DNA from: Halopseudomonas sabulinigri
Lineage (GTDB): Bacteria > Pseudomonadota > Gammaproteobacteria > Pseudomonadales > Pseudomonadaceae
Assembly: GCA_011053055.1 (NCBI GenBank)
Contig: DRHT01000022.1
Span: forward strand, 35,153-99,152
Direction of reading: 5' to 3'
Length of the DNA stretch: 64,000 bases
The notes beneath the pieces are model-generated. The model made no database searches and had not been told where the DNA came from. It saw only the letters and a program-made list of their open reading frames with translations. The position numbers were made by a program, and so were the translations under genes. This document shows, one piece after another, positions 54,112 to 62,558 of this stretch (the stretch's first letter is position 1; every line of letters begins with the position of its first letter).

Positions 54112-54522
54112 CTACTTGCTGCCTGCTTTTTTCACATAAAGCACCAGGTTGTGGTCAACCATTTCAAAACCGTGCTTCTCAACAATTTCTCGCTGACGAC
54201 GCTCAATCTCCGCATCGAAGAACTCGATTACCTCGCCAGTATCAACGCACACCATGTGATCATGATGTTCACCATCAGCCAGTTCAAATACAGCGTGGCC
54301 GCCATCAAAGTTGTGGCGCACCACCAGACCAGCCGATTCAAATTGCGTCAGAACACGGTACACAGTTGCCAAACCGACGTCTTCACCGGCCTCCATAAGC
54401 GCCTTGTATACATCTTCGGCACTCATGTGACGCTCTTGTGAACCATCGAGCATTTGCAGAATCTTAACCCGAGGCAAGGTTACCTTCAGGCCGGCTTTGC
54501 GGAGTTCTTGATTTTCTACCAT
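54112..54522 (-). CDS. fur: Ferric uptake regulator Fur
   Basis: About 136 residues from the ATG at 54522 (MVENQELRKAGLKVTLPRVKIL), with GAGAAAG before it; the frame extends further but the added 20 residues are not typical. The winged helix (about 10-80) includes MSAEDVYKALMEAGEDVGLATVYRVLTQFESAGLV, and metal ligands lie in HHDHMVC. Iron-dependent repressor of uptake genes. It diverges from bamE, the normal Pseudomonas arrangement. Confidence 0.96.
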   Translation of the reverse strand: MVENQELRKAGLKVTLPRVKILQMLDGSQERHMSAEDVYKALMEAGEDVGLATVYRVLTQFESAGLVVRHNFDGGHAVFELADGEHHDHMVCVDTGEVIEFFDAEIERRQREIVEKHGFEMVDHNLVLYVKKAGSK

Positions 54523-54613
54523 GGTTACTTTCTCGTTCAGCGCTTCGCAGGGCGGGATCAGTCGGGTATGATTCAAGGCCATTTAGCCATCTAAAGATAG
54601 TGGATGTTACCAC

Positions 54614-55048
54614 GTGACGCCAAAAAGAATTAATCAAATACTTCTCCTGCTGCTATGCACTGCTTCTATCACCCTCAGCGGATGCGGTTTTATCCCCGGG
54701 GTGTATAAAATCGACGTTCAGCAGGGAAATGTCGTAACACAAGACATGGTGGACCAGTTGCGTCCAGGCATGACTCAGCGCCAGGTACGCTTCATCATGG
54801 GTACGCCTTTGCTGCAGGACACGTTCCACCCTGATCGCTGGGATTATCTATACAGCATGAAATCAGGCCGCAGCGATCGTGAACAAGAACGCATCAGTCT
54901 GAATTTTGAAGATAATAAGCTGGTTGGCCTATCGGGTGACTTTGTGCCGGGCACGAGCACCGATGACGAAATCATGAGTGGCGAACAAAACAGCGATACT
55001 GAAAGCTACCCGGTTGATCTCGGCGCACCGCTGGGCACCGGCGAGTAA
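54614..55048 (+). CDS. bamE: Outer membrane assembly lipoprotein BamE (OmlA)
   Basis: A 144-residue lipoprotein of the BAM complex. The lipobox is L21-S-G-C24, followed by the SmpA/OmlA domain with [29 protein letters not shown] and [15 protein letters not shown]. The frame starts with a GTG at 54614. The divergent fur gene shares the 91-base promoter region. The C-terminal Asp/Glu/Ser-rich tail is longer than in E. coli BamE, common in Pseudomonas. Confidence 0.95.
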   Translation: MTPKRINQILLLLLCTASITLSGCGFIPGVYKIDVQQGNVVTQDMVDQLRPGMTQRQVRFIMGTPLLQDTFHPDRWDYLYSMKSGRSDREQERISLNFEDNKLVGLSGDFVPGTSTDDEIMSGEQNSDTESYPVDLGAPLGTGE

Positions 55049-55100
55049 CGACGCTTCATTCAGGGCGCCAATCGGCGCCCTTCAAGCTGCCCGCTCCCTG

Positions 55101-55418
55101 CTACGCGCCCTCTTCCTTGGCGGCCTTGGCCTTAGCGGCGCGCTGCTTACGCACCTCCTTAGGGTCGGCAATCAACGGACGGTATATTTCCACCCGCTCA
55201 CCCGCCTGCAATATGCGCTCAGCCGGCTTGGGTACTGACTTGCCAAAAATCCCCATAGCGCAGCTGGAAACCTCCAGTTCAGGAAACTGATCTTCCATAC
55301 GCGACAGCGTGACCGCCTCGCTTACGCTGGTACCCTCAGGCACACTCAAGCTGATGATTTTCTGCTTATGCGGCAACGCATAGGCAACTTCCACCACCAT
55401 GATCTTCTCAACCACCAT
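55101..55418 (-). CDS. RnfH family ubiquitin-like protein
   Basis: About 105 residues from the ATG at 55418, which follows AAGGAG by 5 bases; a second ATG at 55400 is possible. The beta-grasp fold is seen in MVVEVAYALPHKQKIISLSVPEGTSVSEAV, MGIFGKSV and VEIYRPLIADPKEVRKQR, the family signature near the C-terminus. The role is unclear; it overlaps ratA by 11 bases and pairs with it in many gammaproteobacteria (RatA/RatB). Confidence 0.9.
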   Translation of the reverse strand: MVVEKIMVVEVAYALPHKQKIISLSVPEGTSVSEAVTLSRMEDQFPELEVSSCAMGIFGKSVPKPAERILQAGERVEIYRPLIADPKEVRKQRAAKAKAAKEEGA

Positions 55419-55842
55419 GCAGCTCCTTGGCGCGCTTACAGAAGGCGTCAACCAAGGTGTTGGCTGCTTGATTAAATAGCGGCCCTAAAGTGGCTTTCAC
55501 CAGCGGCCCCGCATAGTCAAATTTCAGATCCAGCGTGATCTTGCAGGCCGATTCGCCCAGCGCCTTAAACTCCCATACACCTTCCAGATTACTAAACGGT
55601 CCATCTACTAGATGCAGACAAATCCGCTCATTACGGATCAGCGTATTACGCGTAGTGAACGCCTGTGAAAACCCTGCTTTGGAGACCGTGAGCTCGGCAC
55701 ACATCTCAATATCGCTTTCACTGATAACTTCAGCCTTGGAGCACCAAGGCAAAAATTCGGGATAGCGCTCCACCCGGTTAACCAAATCATATAGCTGACT
55801 TGCCGGATAGGGCAGCAAGGCCGAACGTTGGATATGCGTCAT
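55408..55842 (-). CDS. ratA: RatA-type START-domain protein
   Basis: A 144-residue START/polyketide cyclase-like protein. The motifs are LPYPASQLYDLVNRVERYPEFLPWCSKAEVI and FNQAANTLVDAFCKRAKELHG. In E. coli RatA blocks 70S ribosome formation, while the related COQ10 proteins bind ubiquinone; which applies here is not settled. Upstream gene of the ratA-rnfH pair, beside smpB as in E. coli. Confidence 0.9.
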   Translation of the reverse strand: MTHIQRSALLPYPASQLYDLVNRVERYPEFLPWCSKAEVISESDIEMCAELTVSKAGFSQAFTTRNTLIRNERICLHLVDGPFSNLEGVWEFKALGESACKITLDLKFDYAGPLVKATLGPLFNQAANTLVDAFCKRAKELHGG

Positions 55843-55849
55843 GCGGTTA

Positions 55850-57253
55850 TCACTTAATCAGTTCCGTAACGAAGATAATCAGAATACCTGCAGGAGCAAG
55901 ATAGCGTAACAGCCAATATACCATCGGGAACAGGCGAGGATGCTTCAGCGCCAACTCACCCCGAAACACCTCTCGGTCCAACACCCAACCGGCAAACAGC
56001 ACAAAGAACATGCCACCGAGCGGCAAGAATATTCGGCTAGTCAGATAATCAATGCTCTCAAAGAACGTCTTGCCGCCCTCCTCTGTCCAGAGGAAGAAAT
56101 GCCAACCATCGGCATTGTTGACGAAGAAACGGGCGTCCGCGAGCAGGTTGAATGAAAACACCGTACCTAGCCCCACAACCCAGCAAAAAAGCGCCATAAA
56201 CGCGGTGATCACCGGGCGACTTTTGCCACTTCGCTCCACCCAATAGGCAACCGCAGGTTCCAACATGGAAATGGCAGAACTCCAGGCAGCCACAGCTACC
56301 AAAACAAAGAAAACCACGCCAAACACCGCACCCATACCCACGTTACCGAAGGCGATAGGCAGCGTAACAAACATTAGGCCTGGGCCCGCACTTGGCTCCA
56401 ATCCGGCGGCGAACACCACCGGAAACAACGCCATGCCTGCTGTTAACGCCACCACAGTATCCAGCAAGCCAACGGTGAGAATAGTTGAGCCCAAAGACGC
56501 CTTTCGCGGCATGTAAGCGCCAAATACCATTATTGAACCCACCCCAACACTCAAGGTAAAGAAGGCGTGCCCCATTGCCGCCAGAATACCTTCTGGCACT
56601 TTGGCCAAGTCGAAATGGAAGAGAAAACGCACGCCTTGCATGAAGTGGCCAGTGGTCAAGCTGTAACCCAGTAGCACTAACAACAATACGAAGAGCAGCG
56701 GCATAAGAATGCGCAAGCTACGCTCCAGCCCTGCGACCACTCCGCGGCCGATAATAAAAGCAGTTAACAGCATAAAGAGCGTGTGCCAAAGAGTTAGGCG
56801 CAGCGGATCTCCAGTCAATGCGTCGAAGCGTGCAGCGGCGCCAGCCCCATCAATGCCATTGAAATCCCCACGCCCCATAGCCAAAATGTAATCCAGTGCC
56901 CAGCCGGCCACCACGCTATAAAACGAAAGGATCAACAGGGCGGCAAGCATGCCCATCATCGCAGCCCAGGACCATCGCTCCGACGCACCAGACTGACGTG
57001 CCAGGCTGCGCAAAGTATTCACTGGGCTTTGCCGGCCACGGCGCCCGAGCAGGGTTTCCGCTAACATCACAGGCAGCCCGATCAGCGCAATACAAACCAG
57101 GTAAACCAGCACAAAAGCGCCACCGCCATAGGCCCCGGCCATATAAGGAAACTTCCAGATATTACCCAGGCCCACAGCCGAACCGGTCGCAGCCAAAATG
57201 AACACCCAGCGACTCGCCCAGATCCCGTGAATCGATACTTTCTCGTCGGTCAT
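55850..57253 (-). CDS. Sodium-dependent transporter (NSS family)
   Basis: A 467-residue membrane transporter with about 11-12 helices. The signature AATGSAVGLGNIWKFPYMAGAYGGGAFVLVYL of the first helices carries the sodium and substrate-site residues of neurotransmitter:sodium symporters, and WSWAAMMGM and YSVVAGWALDYI follow. It imports an amino acid or related solute with sodium; the substrate cannot be read from sequence. It sits between ratA and smpB, where some Pseudomonas carry the same gene. Confidence 0.93.
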   Translation of the reverse strand: MTDEKVSIHGIWASRWVFILAATGSAVGLGNIWKFPYMAGAYGGGAFVLVYLVCIALIGLPVMLAETLLGRRGRQSPVNTLRSLARQSGASERWSWAAMMGMLAALLILSFYSVVAGWALDYILAMGRGDFNGIDGAGAAARFDALTGDPLRLTLWHTLFMLLTAFIIGRGVVAGLERSLRILMPLLFVLLLVLLGYSLTTGHFMQGVRFLFHFDLAKVPEGILAAMGHAFFTLSVGVGSIMVFGAYMPRKASLGSTILTVGLLDTVVALTAGMALFPVVFAAGLEPSAGPGLMFVTLPIAFGNVGMGAVFGVVFFVLVAVAAWSSAISMLEPAVAYWVERSGKSRPVITAFMALFCWVVGLGTVFSFNLLADARFFVNNADGWHFFLWTEEGGKTFFESIDYLTSRIFLPLGGMFFVLFAGWVLDREVFRGELALKHPRLFPMVYWLLRYLAPAGILIIFVTELIK

Positions 57254-57424
57254 ATCCGTTCCCGGTTCACCCTGAAAAAAAGAACGGCATTGTCCAGATT
57301 TTGACCAGCCGCCACAAGTGAGTCTAATTCACTACGCCGCACCACGATTAGCCGATGGGCACTTTGTGTAGCCTGGATGGTCACTGAAACAGCAAACGAC
57401 ACATGTTTTACCCGCAAATACAGG

Positions 57425-57430
57425 TATAAT
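57425..57430 (+). promoter_or_regulatory. -10 box immediately before smpB
   Basis: A perfect TATAAT ends only 10 bases before the smpB ATG. If it is used, the transcript would start 2-5 bases before the start codon. No good -35 box is seen 17 bases upstream. Confidence 0.5.
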
Positions 57431-57439
57431 GCCCCGCCT

Positions 57440-57922
57440 ATGAGCAAGCAAAAAAACGCCAAGGCCAACAGCGGCACCATCGCGCTGAACAAAAAGGCCA
57501 AACACGACTACTTCGTTGAAGATCGCTTCGAGGCCGGCGTCGTGCTGACCGGTTGGGAAGTCAAAAGTCTGCGCGAAGGCAATGTGCAGCTGGTCGACAG
57601 CTATGTACTACTGAAAAACGACGAAGCCTTCCTGCTGGGTATACACGTCAGCCCACTGAAAACCGCCAGCACCCACGTGGTCGCCGATCCAACACGCACG
57701 CGCAAGCTGTTGCTGCATTCCCGGGAGCTGGACAAGCTGGTAACCGGCGTCCAGCAGAAGGGTTTTGCCTGCGTCCCGCTCGCGCTTTACTGGAAAGGCC
57801 ACCTAGTCAAATGCGAGATCGCATTGGTGCGCGGCAAAAAAGACTTCGATAAACGCCAGACCTTAAAAGAGCGTGACTGGGACCGCGAAAAGCAGCGCGT
57901 GGTACGTGATAACCAGCGTTAA
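57440..57922 (+). CDS. smpB: SsrA-binding protein SmpB
   Basis: A 160-residue protein that delivers tmRNA to stalled ribosomes. The OB-fold core has [30 protein letters not shown] and [29 protein letters not shown]; the C-terminal tail is basic. The ATG at 57440 gives the canonical [15 protein letters not shown] start but has no ribosome site. It is followed by a terminator and then by its partner ssrA. Confidence 0.97.
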   Translation: MSKQKNAKANSGTIALNKKAKHDYFVEDRFEAGVVLTGWEVKSLREGNVQLVDSYVLLKNDEAFLLGIHVSPLKTASTHVVADPTRTRKLLLHSRELDKLVTGVQQKGFACVPLALYWKGHLVKCEIALVRGKKDFDKRQTLKERDWDREKQRVVRDNQR

Positions 57923-58030
57923 ATTATTTTTAAAACTTTTTGAACCAATCGGTAAACGCCCCGTCCTATTAAGTAACAGGGCTGGTCCGCTCCACCAGTC
58001 CGGTTTATGGTTTAAAGCAAGCAACATCCT

Positions 58031-58057
58031 ATACCCTGCTCGTCAGGGTATTTTTTT
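58031..58057 (+). terminator. Rho-independent terminator after smpB
   Basis: ATACCCTG and CAGGGTAT form an 8-base-pair stem with a 5-base loop, followed by a run of seven T. Confidence 0.9.
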
Positions 58058-58102
58058 GCCCGCGATTACCTGCCCCCATACTCCAAGACCGCTTTACGCC
58101 CT

Positions 58103-58130
58103 ATGACACCCGGAACCTTTAGCGTACAAT
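58103..58130 (+). promoter_or_regulatory. Promoter of ssrA
   Basis: ATGACA (58103-58108) and TACAAT (58125-58130) are spaced by 16 bases, close to the sigma-70 pattern. The start would be near 58137, leaving a short leader to be removed by RNase P before the mature end at 58160. Confidence 0.6.
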
Positions 58131-58159
58131 CGCGTCTCAGTACTACACCTGAAAGATTT

Positions 58160-58548
58160 GGGGCCGATTTGGATTCGACGACGGTTACAAAACTGGAGGG
58201 GCATGCCGAGTTGGTAACAGAACTCGTAAATCCACTGTTGCAAAACTATATAATTGCCAATGACGACAATTATGGTGCTCAACTAGCTGCGTAAGCAGCC
58301 TAGATAGCACTTCTGGTAGCTTCGGCTCCAGCGATCATTAGAGGATGCCTGTAAACTCGAAGTGATTGTCAGATAGAACAGGATCGCCGCCTAGTACGTT
58401 GTGGACGACGTGGCTAAACATTACACAACTCGCTCCAAGCACCCTGCCACTCGGGCGGTGAGGAGTTAACTCAGTAGAGATGGCTAAGCATGTAGAACCG
58501 ATAGCGGCGGACTGGCGGACGGGGGTTCAAATCCCCCCGGCTCCACCA
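58160..58548 (+). ncRNA. ssrA: Transfer-messenger RNA (tmRNA)
   Basis: About 389 bases that rescue stalled ribosomes. The mature 5' end starts GGGGCCGATTTGGATTCGACG and the 3' end is the tRNA-like GGTTCAAATCCCCCCGGCTCC with encoded CCA. The tag frame runs from GCC at 58256 to TAA at 58292-58294 and encodes ANDDNYGAQLAA. SmpB is encoded just upstream. The 3' end is a common insertion site for mobile elements, and a recombinase gene lies 97 bases downstream here; no terminator follows the gene. Confidence 0.97.
58521..58548 (+). other. Probable attachment site in the 3' end of ssrA
   Basis: The last bases of ssrA, from the T arm to CCA, are the usual crossover segment of islands that integrate in tmRNA. 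Recombinase genes begin directly after it. The matching right-hand copy would lie beyond the window, so this is inference from position. Confidence 0.5.
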
Positions 58549-58645
58549 ATTAGCAAAGGAAGCCCTCTAGAACGGGGGTTTCAGCGGGAAACGGATTTGG
58601 TAGATCGCACAAAGTCCATCTGAGACTTTAAAAAGGCGCTCTACC

Positions 58646-60976
58646 ATGTCCAACTTAAGTAATCAGCAGCACCTGATCACCTCGCCCAGCGGGGTGTATC
58701 AGTACTACCTCACCTTACCCAAATACCTCAGCAGCAACCCCCGACTCCCTGCCCAGATTCGCTGGTCACTTGGCCGTGATGCCGCCTTGGCGCGCACGCT
58801 TGCCCGACTACTGGATGCTGAGCTCTCGCTTATCCTGAAACCCGGCGCGACGCTCATCACGCCGGAGCTAGTGCGTGAGCGTCTGACGCAAGCCAACGCC
58901 TGGCTCAAGCGCACCCTGGACAATGCCAGAAACCCATGGGGCACACTGCCAACGCCTGCAGAGCTGGCTCAAACCGACTTGTCGATTGGCAAGCGACGCC
59001 TGGTCGAAGATAGCGCAAAGCGAGCCACGCTGTTCAGCCACACGCCCGGCGGCGAACTCATTCTGTCTATCAGACCCAGCCAAACTCTCCAGCTTGCCCT
59101 CGATTTACAGTTTGACCGCCTCGACTGGCCGCTCGGCATCACTGATCACGCGCAGGGCCAAGATGCCGCTGTCTATGCATTCGCAGCAGTCGCTCAGCTT
59201 GAGCAGCACACGCCAAATGCAGGCCTCAGGCACCCCGCTACCTTCCACGCCCTCGCCCTGTATGAGTACCTTTGCTACGCGCGACCCGACGGCGGTGCGG
59301 CGTTGTCGGAAATTCCGACTGATCTACCCGGCTCCCTTGCGGCTTTTCGCATCCACAGCACACTGACCTCACTGAGCTGGCCAACGCCGAAGAAATCAGC
59401 GTTCTTTACCCGCCAGCTTACCTCAGGCCTATATCGCCTTGAGATGACCTCCTGCGCCCTGAAAGACCAATACCCAATCCTGGCCACCCGCAGCTTTCAG
59501 CTGACCTTGCCTACCACGTCGGCAATCGTGGCGACCTTGTTGAAAGAGCGTCTCGTATCAGCTGTTGAAAGCACCTTGCACCTGAACCTCCGACGAGCGG
59601 CAACGGAAACCTCACTGGCGCAGGCGCACCAGCAGCTGGAAGGCCTCGTGAGCCAGCTCATCGGTAGCGCGTTAGAAAAAAACCCGCTGCCCAGCTTGCC
59701 ACAAGCACGCCCCCTGACTGAGGAAAGCTCTACCCCCGTCGACCCAGCCAAGCAAGCACTGGCATCAGCGTTAAGTGCCCTGCTGCCTGAAGCCGAACGC
59801 GCTCAGCTCGACGCACTGATAAACGGCGCAAAGGGCATCACCATCGAGAGCAAAGCCGAACAGCTGAATGGTATTACCCTGGGCGAGCTTGCCAAGCGCT
59901 TCGAACAGGCTCAGGTCAACGAAGGCAACTGGACACATGTAAAAACGCTGCCGATGTGCCAGGCTCGATTAGCCACCCTGACCGAGCTGCTTGGCTCTCA
60001 CAAACGACTGAAAGCGCTGCGCCGCGCAGATTTTCTAACGCTTAGAGATCAACTGCGCAACCTGCCCAAAAACGCCCGCCAGATCGCTCTCCAACGCAGG
60101 CTTTCACTACCTGCCCTGGTCACCGACAGAACCAGTCCAGCCGTTCATCCGAGAACCGCCAAGAGTTACTTCGAGCTCGCCAAGGCTATGATGCGCTATG
60201 CACTGGACGAGGAACTAGTCGAGTATGACGTCACCTCCAACCTTCTATTTAAAACCCGCAATGCCTCGCCTCCGACCAACCGCACATACAGCCATGAAAT
60301 GCTGGTTAAGCTCATCAACAGCCCGGCGTACTCGTCTGCCCAACCTAGATGGCGCTTGGACGACTACAAATTCTGGCTCCCTCTGCTGGGGCTGTATACC
60401 GGAGCTCGCCTGGCGGAGCTTTGCCAACTTCGGCTAACCGATATCCGCTGCTGCAATGGCATCTGGATAATCAACATCGATGACGCTGACGGCAAGCGGG
60501 TCAAAAATGCCGGCTCGGTGCGCCAGGTGCCGATCCATCACCAACTGATCAAGCTAGGCTTTCTCGACTTCATCAATAGCCGCAAACGCGCGAAAGCAGG
60601 CGGGAAAGCCCTACTTTTCGACTCCCTGCGTCTTTATCGGGCCTTACCTGACAGCCATGTCGCGAGCCGATGGTTTGGCTTTAACAAAGAAAGAAGCGGC
60701 CTGGCCGACGACAACGCTACCTTTCACGGCCTGCGCCACACGTTCATCCATCAATTTCGCGTGCAGCGGCTCGATATCCTGATTGCTAAGGCGCTGGTTG
60801 GGCATGTCGACAACAGCACCACTGGAGGCTATGGCGATATTTACCCGCTCAGCGTGCTGAAAGAAGAGATCGACAAGCTCGACTTTGAACTAGACCTCAC
60901 GCACATCTCTTATGAGCGCTATCAGGCGATGCAAGAACGGCAAGGCAGCAGACAAATAGGCCGCCCGCCCCGCTAG
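58646..60976 (+). CDS. Large tyrosine recombinase (integrase 1, 776 residues)
   Basis: A phage-integrase-type recombinase almost twice the usual size. The catalytic residues are R588 (GARLAELCQL), H694 and R697 (HGLRHTF), H720 (VGHVDN) and the nucleophile Y729 (GGYGD). The N-terminus (about 15-60) resembles the DUF6538 module of long integrases, and a similar segment at about 257-300 suggests a duplicated module. A core-binding region lies around 420-540. The C-terminus ends in IGRPPR, an AT-hook-like tail. The ATG follows a weak AAAAAGG by 8 bases. It lies next to ssrA and is the likely integrase of the element. Confidence 0.92.
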   Translation: MSNLSNQQHLITSPSGVYQYYLTLPKYLSSNPRLPAQIRWSLGRDAALARTLARLLDAELSLILKPGATLITPELVRERLTQANAWLKRTLDNARNPWGTLPTPAELAQTDLSIGKRRLVEDSAKRATLFSHTPGGELILSIRPSQTLQLALDLQFDRLDWPLGITDHAQGQDAAVYAFAAVAQLEQHTPNAGLRHPATFHALALYEYLCYARPDGGAALSEIPTDLPGSLAAFRIHSTLTSLSWPTPKKSAFFTRQLTSGLYRLEMTSCALKDQYPILATRSFQLTLPTTSAIVATLLKERLVSAVESTLHLNLRRAATETSLAQAHQQLEGLVSQLIGSALEKNPLPSLPQARPLTEESSTPVDPAKQALASALSALLPEAERAQLDALINGAKGITIESKAEQLNGITLGELAKRFEQAQVNEGNWTHVKTLPMCQARLATLTELLGSHKRLKALRRADFLTLRDQLRNLPKNARQIALQRRLSLPALVTDRTSPAVHPRTAKSYFELAKAMMRYALDEELVEYDVTSNLLFKTRNASPPTNRTYSHEMLVKLINSPAYSSAQPRWRLDDYKFWLPLLGLYTGARLAELCQLRLTDIRCCNGIWIINIDDADGKRVKNAGSVRQVPIHHQLIKLGFLDFINSRKRAKAGGKALLFDSLRLYRALPDSHVASRWFGFNKERSGLADDNATFHGLRHTFIHQFRVQRLDILIAKALVGHVDNSTTGGYGDIYPLSVLKEEIDKLDFELDLTHISYERYQAMQERQGSRQIGRPPR

Positions 60977-61295
60977 CCAAACACAAAGCCTCGATTAGCG
61001 TTTGGAGCGCTGACCGAGGCTTCAACAACTAAAATAATTCACTAATTTTTGTTTACACATATAAGCATATTTCTGGGCTGAAAATTTACTCTTTCGCGCT
61101 TCGCTGCGGTTAGATTGTTACCTTATTTACTGCATAATGTCGCTACAGCCCAATAAATTGACAAATTGTCAAGATTTCAGATATCTATAGAGCCGCAACA
61201 AAAAATGACCAGCGCCACGCTTTTCCCCTAAAAATATACTTTACAGCACAAACAATTAATCACTACTATCGCCTCATCAAAATAAGAGGCAGCAG
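60977..61295 (+). promoter_or_regulatory. AT-rich gap with a 15-base palindrome before integrase 2
   Basis: A 319-base gene-free stretch. TTGACAAATTGTCAA at 61158-61172 is a perfect palindrome around one central base and contains a consensus -35 hexamer; TATCTA at 61182 is a possible -10 at 18 bases. The palindrome is therefore a candidate operator over an integrase promoter or a recombinase-binding site. The rest shows no gene. Confidence 0.45.
60986..61022 (+). terminator. Stem-loop after integrase 1
   Basis: AAGCCTCG at 60986-60993 pairs with CGAGGCTT at 61015-61022, with AGCG/CGCT inside. It begins 10 bases after the stop but lacks a T run, so it may only be a weak terminator or an RNA end-stabiliser. 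Confidence 0.5.
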
Positions 61296-62558
61296 ATGAC
61301 AGCGATAGTTTCAGAGACAAAATTGATCTCGATTACTGAGGGTTTTCATCTTCAGTACGACAGTAAGTACGATAAGTTTTACCCAACTGTATTGCAGCAA
61401 ATGCTGCCCATCACACAGATGCTTCAACAGCTGGACAACTCGCCGAGCATTCAGGATTACTTTGATGAAGTCCGCCAACGTTTCATCGATGCAAACGGCT
61501 ACTCAGCAAAAGGGAAAAATATGCTGATAGCGCGCATGGAAAAGCTGAAAGGGGTAGTCAGTGGGAATGATCCGAAGCGTGTGATGGCTGATCTGTCCCT
61601 ACAGGATATTCCGCGAGTTAAGCGCCAGCTGCCCGTCGCCTTAAAAAAGCAAAAGCGCTCAAAAAGCCAAGGCGAAAACTTTCAAACGTATTACCAGCTT
61701 TTCAATCGGGTAATGGCTGAGGCGCGCAACGACGGCTTTATTTGCATGGAGCTGCACATAAAAAGCTCAAAGACTAAAAGTCAGGTTCAAACCAAGCCCT
61801 TCACTGTGGATGACCTGGCAGCATTATTTAATGGCTGGCCTTACTCGCAACCAACATCTGAGCAGGCGAAAAAAATATCGCGCGACGCTCATCCATACCG
61901 ATTTTGGTTATTGCCACTTGGTATCTTCACCGGCGCACGCCTAAACGAACTTTGTCAGCTTCGTGTTCACGACATCCAACGTGATGATAATAACGTCAAT
62001 GTCATCAGCATCAATGACAACGGCTTCAACAAACAACTGAAAAACGAACAGTCACGCCGCGACATACCCATCTGCTCTGCGCTACTGGACATGGGGTTTC
62101 TGGAATATGTACAAGAACGCAGTGAACAATCAGGTAAAAACGGGCAGCTATTCGAAGAGTTGAGCTATTCCAAGGAACATCTTTACTCAAGAATGCCCAG
62201 CCGATTTTTCTGCGGTTATTCAACGGGCACAGGTTATATTGGCGAGCACTGCGAACACGCTCAGGAAGGTGCCTTGAATTTCAAAAGCTGCCGAACCATC
62301 TTTGCTCAACGGCTTCAATTCTCAGGTATCGCCGAAATCACTATTGCTCACCTGCTCGGACACCGCAGCGGCACCTGCGAAGTAACTCAAAAGCACTACC
62401 TCGACAAACCTTACAGCGTTTTCTTAAAAGAAGCGCTTGAGAAGGGCCTAAAATTCGGCGTCGATTATTCGCATCTACATTGGCAGCACTACAAAGCCAT
62501 CATCGAGTCACAGCAAGGTCGTAGCCGGCGCGGTCGTCGTCCCAAGACTCATGCATAG
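61296..62558 (+). CDS. Tyrosine recombinase (integrase 2, 420 residues)
   Basis: A tyrosine recombinase with R215 (GARLNELCQL), K330 and R333 (FKSCRTIF, Lys in place of the usual His), H356 (LLGHRSG) and Y368 (KHYLD). It is closely related to the C-terminal half of integrase 1: GARL-ELCQLR and the PICSALLDMGFLEYV segment align with PIHHQLIKLGFLDFI. It likewise ends in a basic RGRRPK tail. An AAGAGG ribosome site precedes the ATG. The base composition is lower in GC than the chromosome. Confidence 0.9.
   Translation: MTAIVSETKLISITEGFHLQYDSKYDKFYPTVLQQMLPITQMLQQLDNSPSIQDYFDEVRQRFIDANGYSAKGKNMLIARMEKLKGVVSGNDPKRVMADLSLQDIPRVKRQLPVALKKQKRSKSQGENFQTYYQLFNRVMAEARNDGFICMELHIKSSKTKSQVQTKPFTVDDLAALFNGWPYSQPTSEQAKKISRDAHPYRFWLLPLGIFTGARLNELCQLRVHDIQRDDNNVNVISINDNGFNKQLKNEQSRRDIPICSALLDMGFLEYVQERSEQSGKNGQLFEELSYSKEHLYSRMPSRFFCGYSTGTGYIGEHCEHAQEGALNFKSCRTIFAQRLQFSGIAEITIAHLLGHRSGTCEVTQKHYLDKPYSVFLKEALEKGLKFGVDYSHLHWQHYKAIIESQQGRSRRGRRPKTHA

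Noticed and set aside
57250..57501. 83-codon minus-strand frame with a hydrophobic N-terminus
   Set aside because: It covers the smpB start region on the other strand and has no ribosome site; the hydrophobic stretch is the Lys/Asn-rich SmpB start read backwards.
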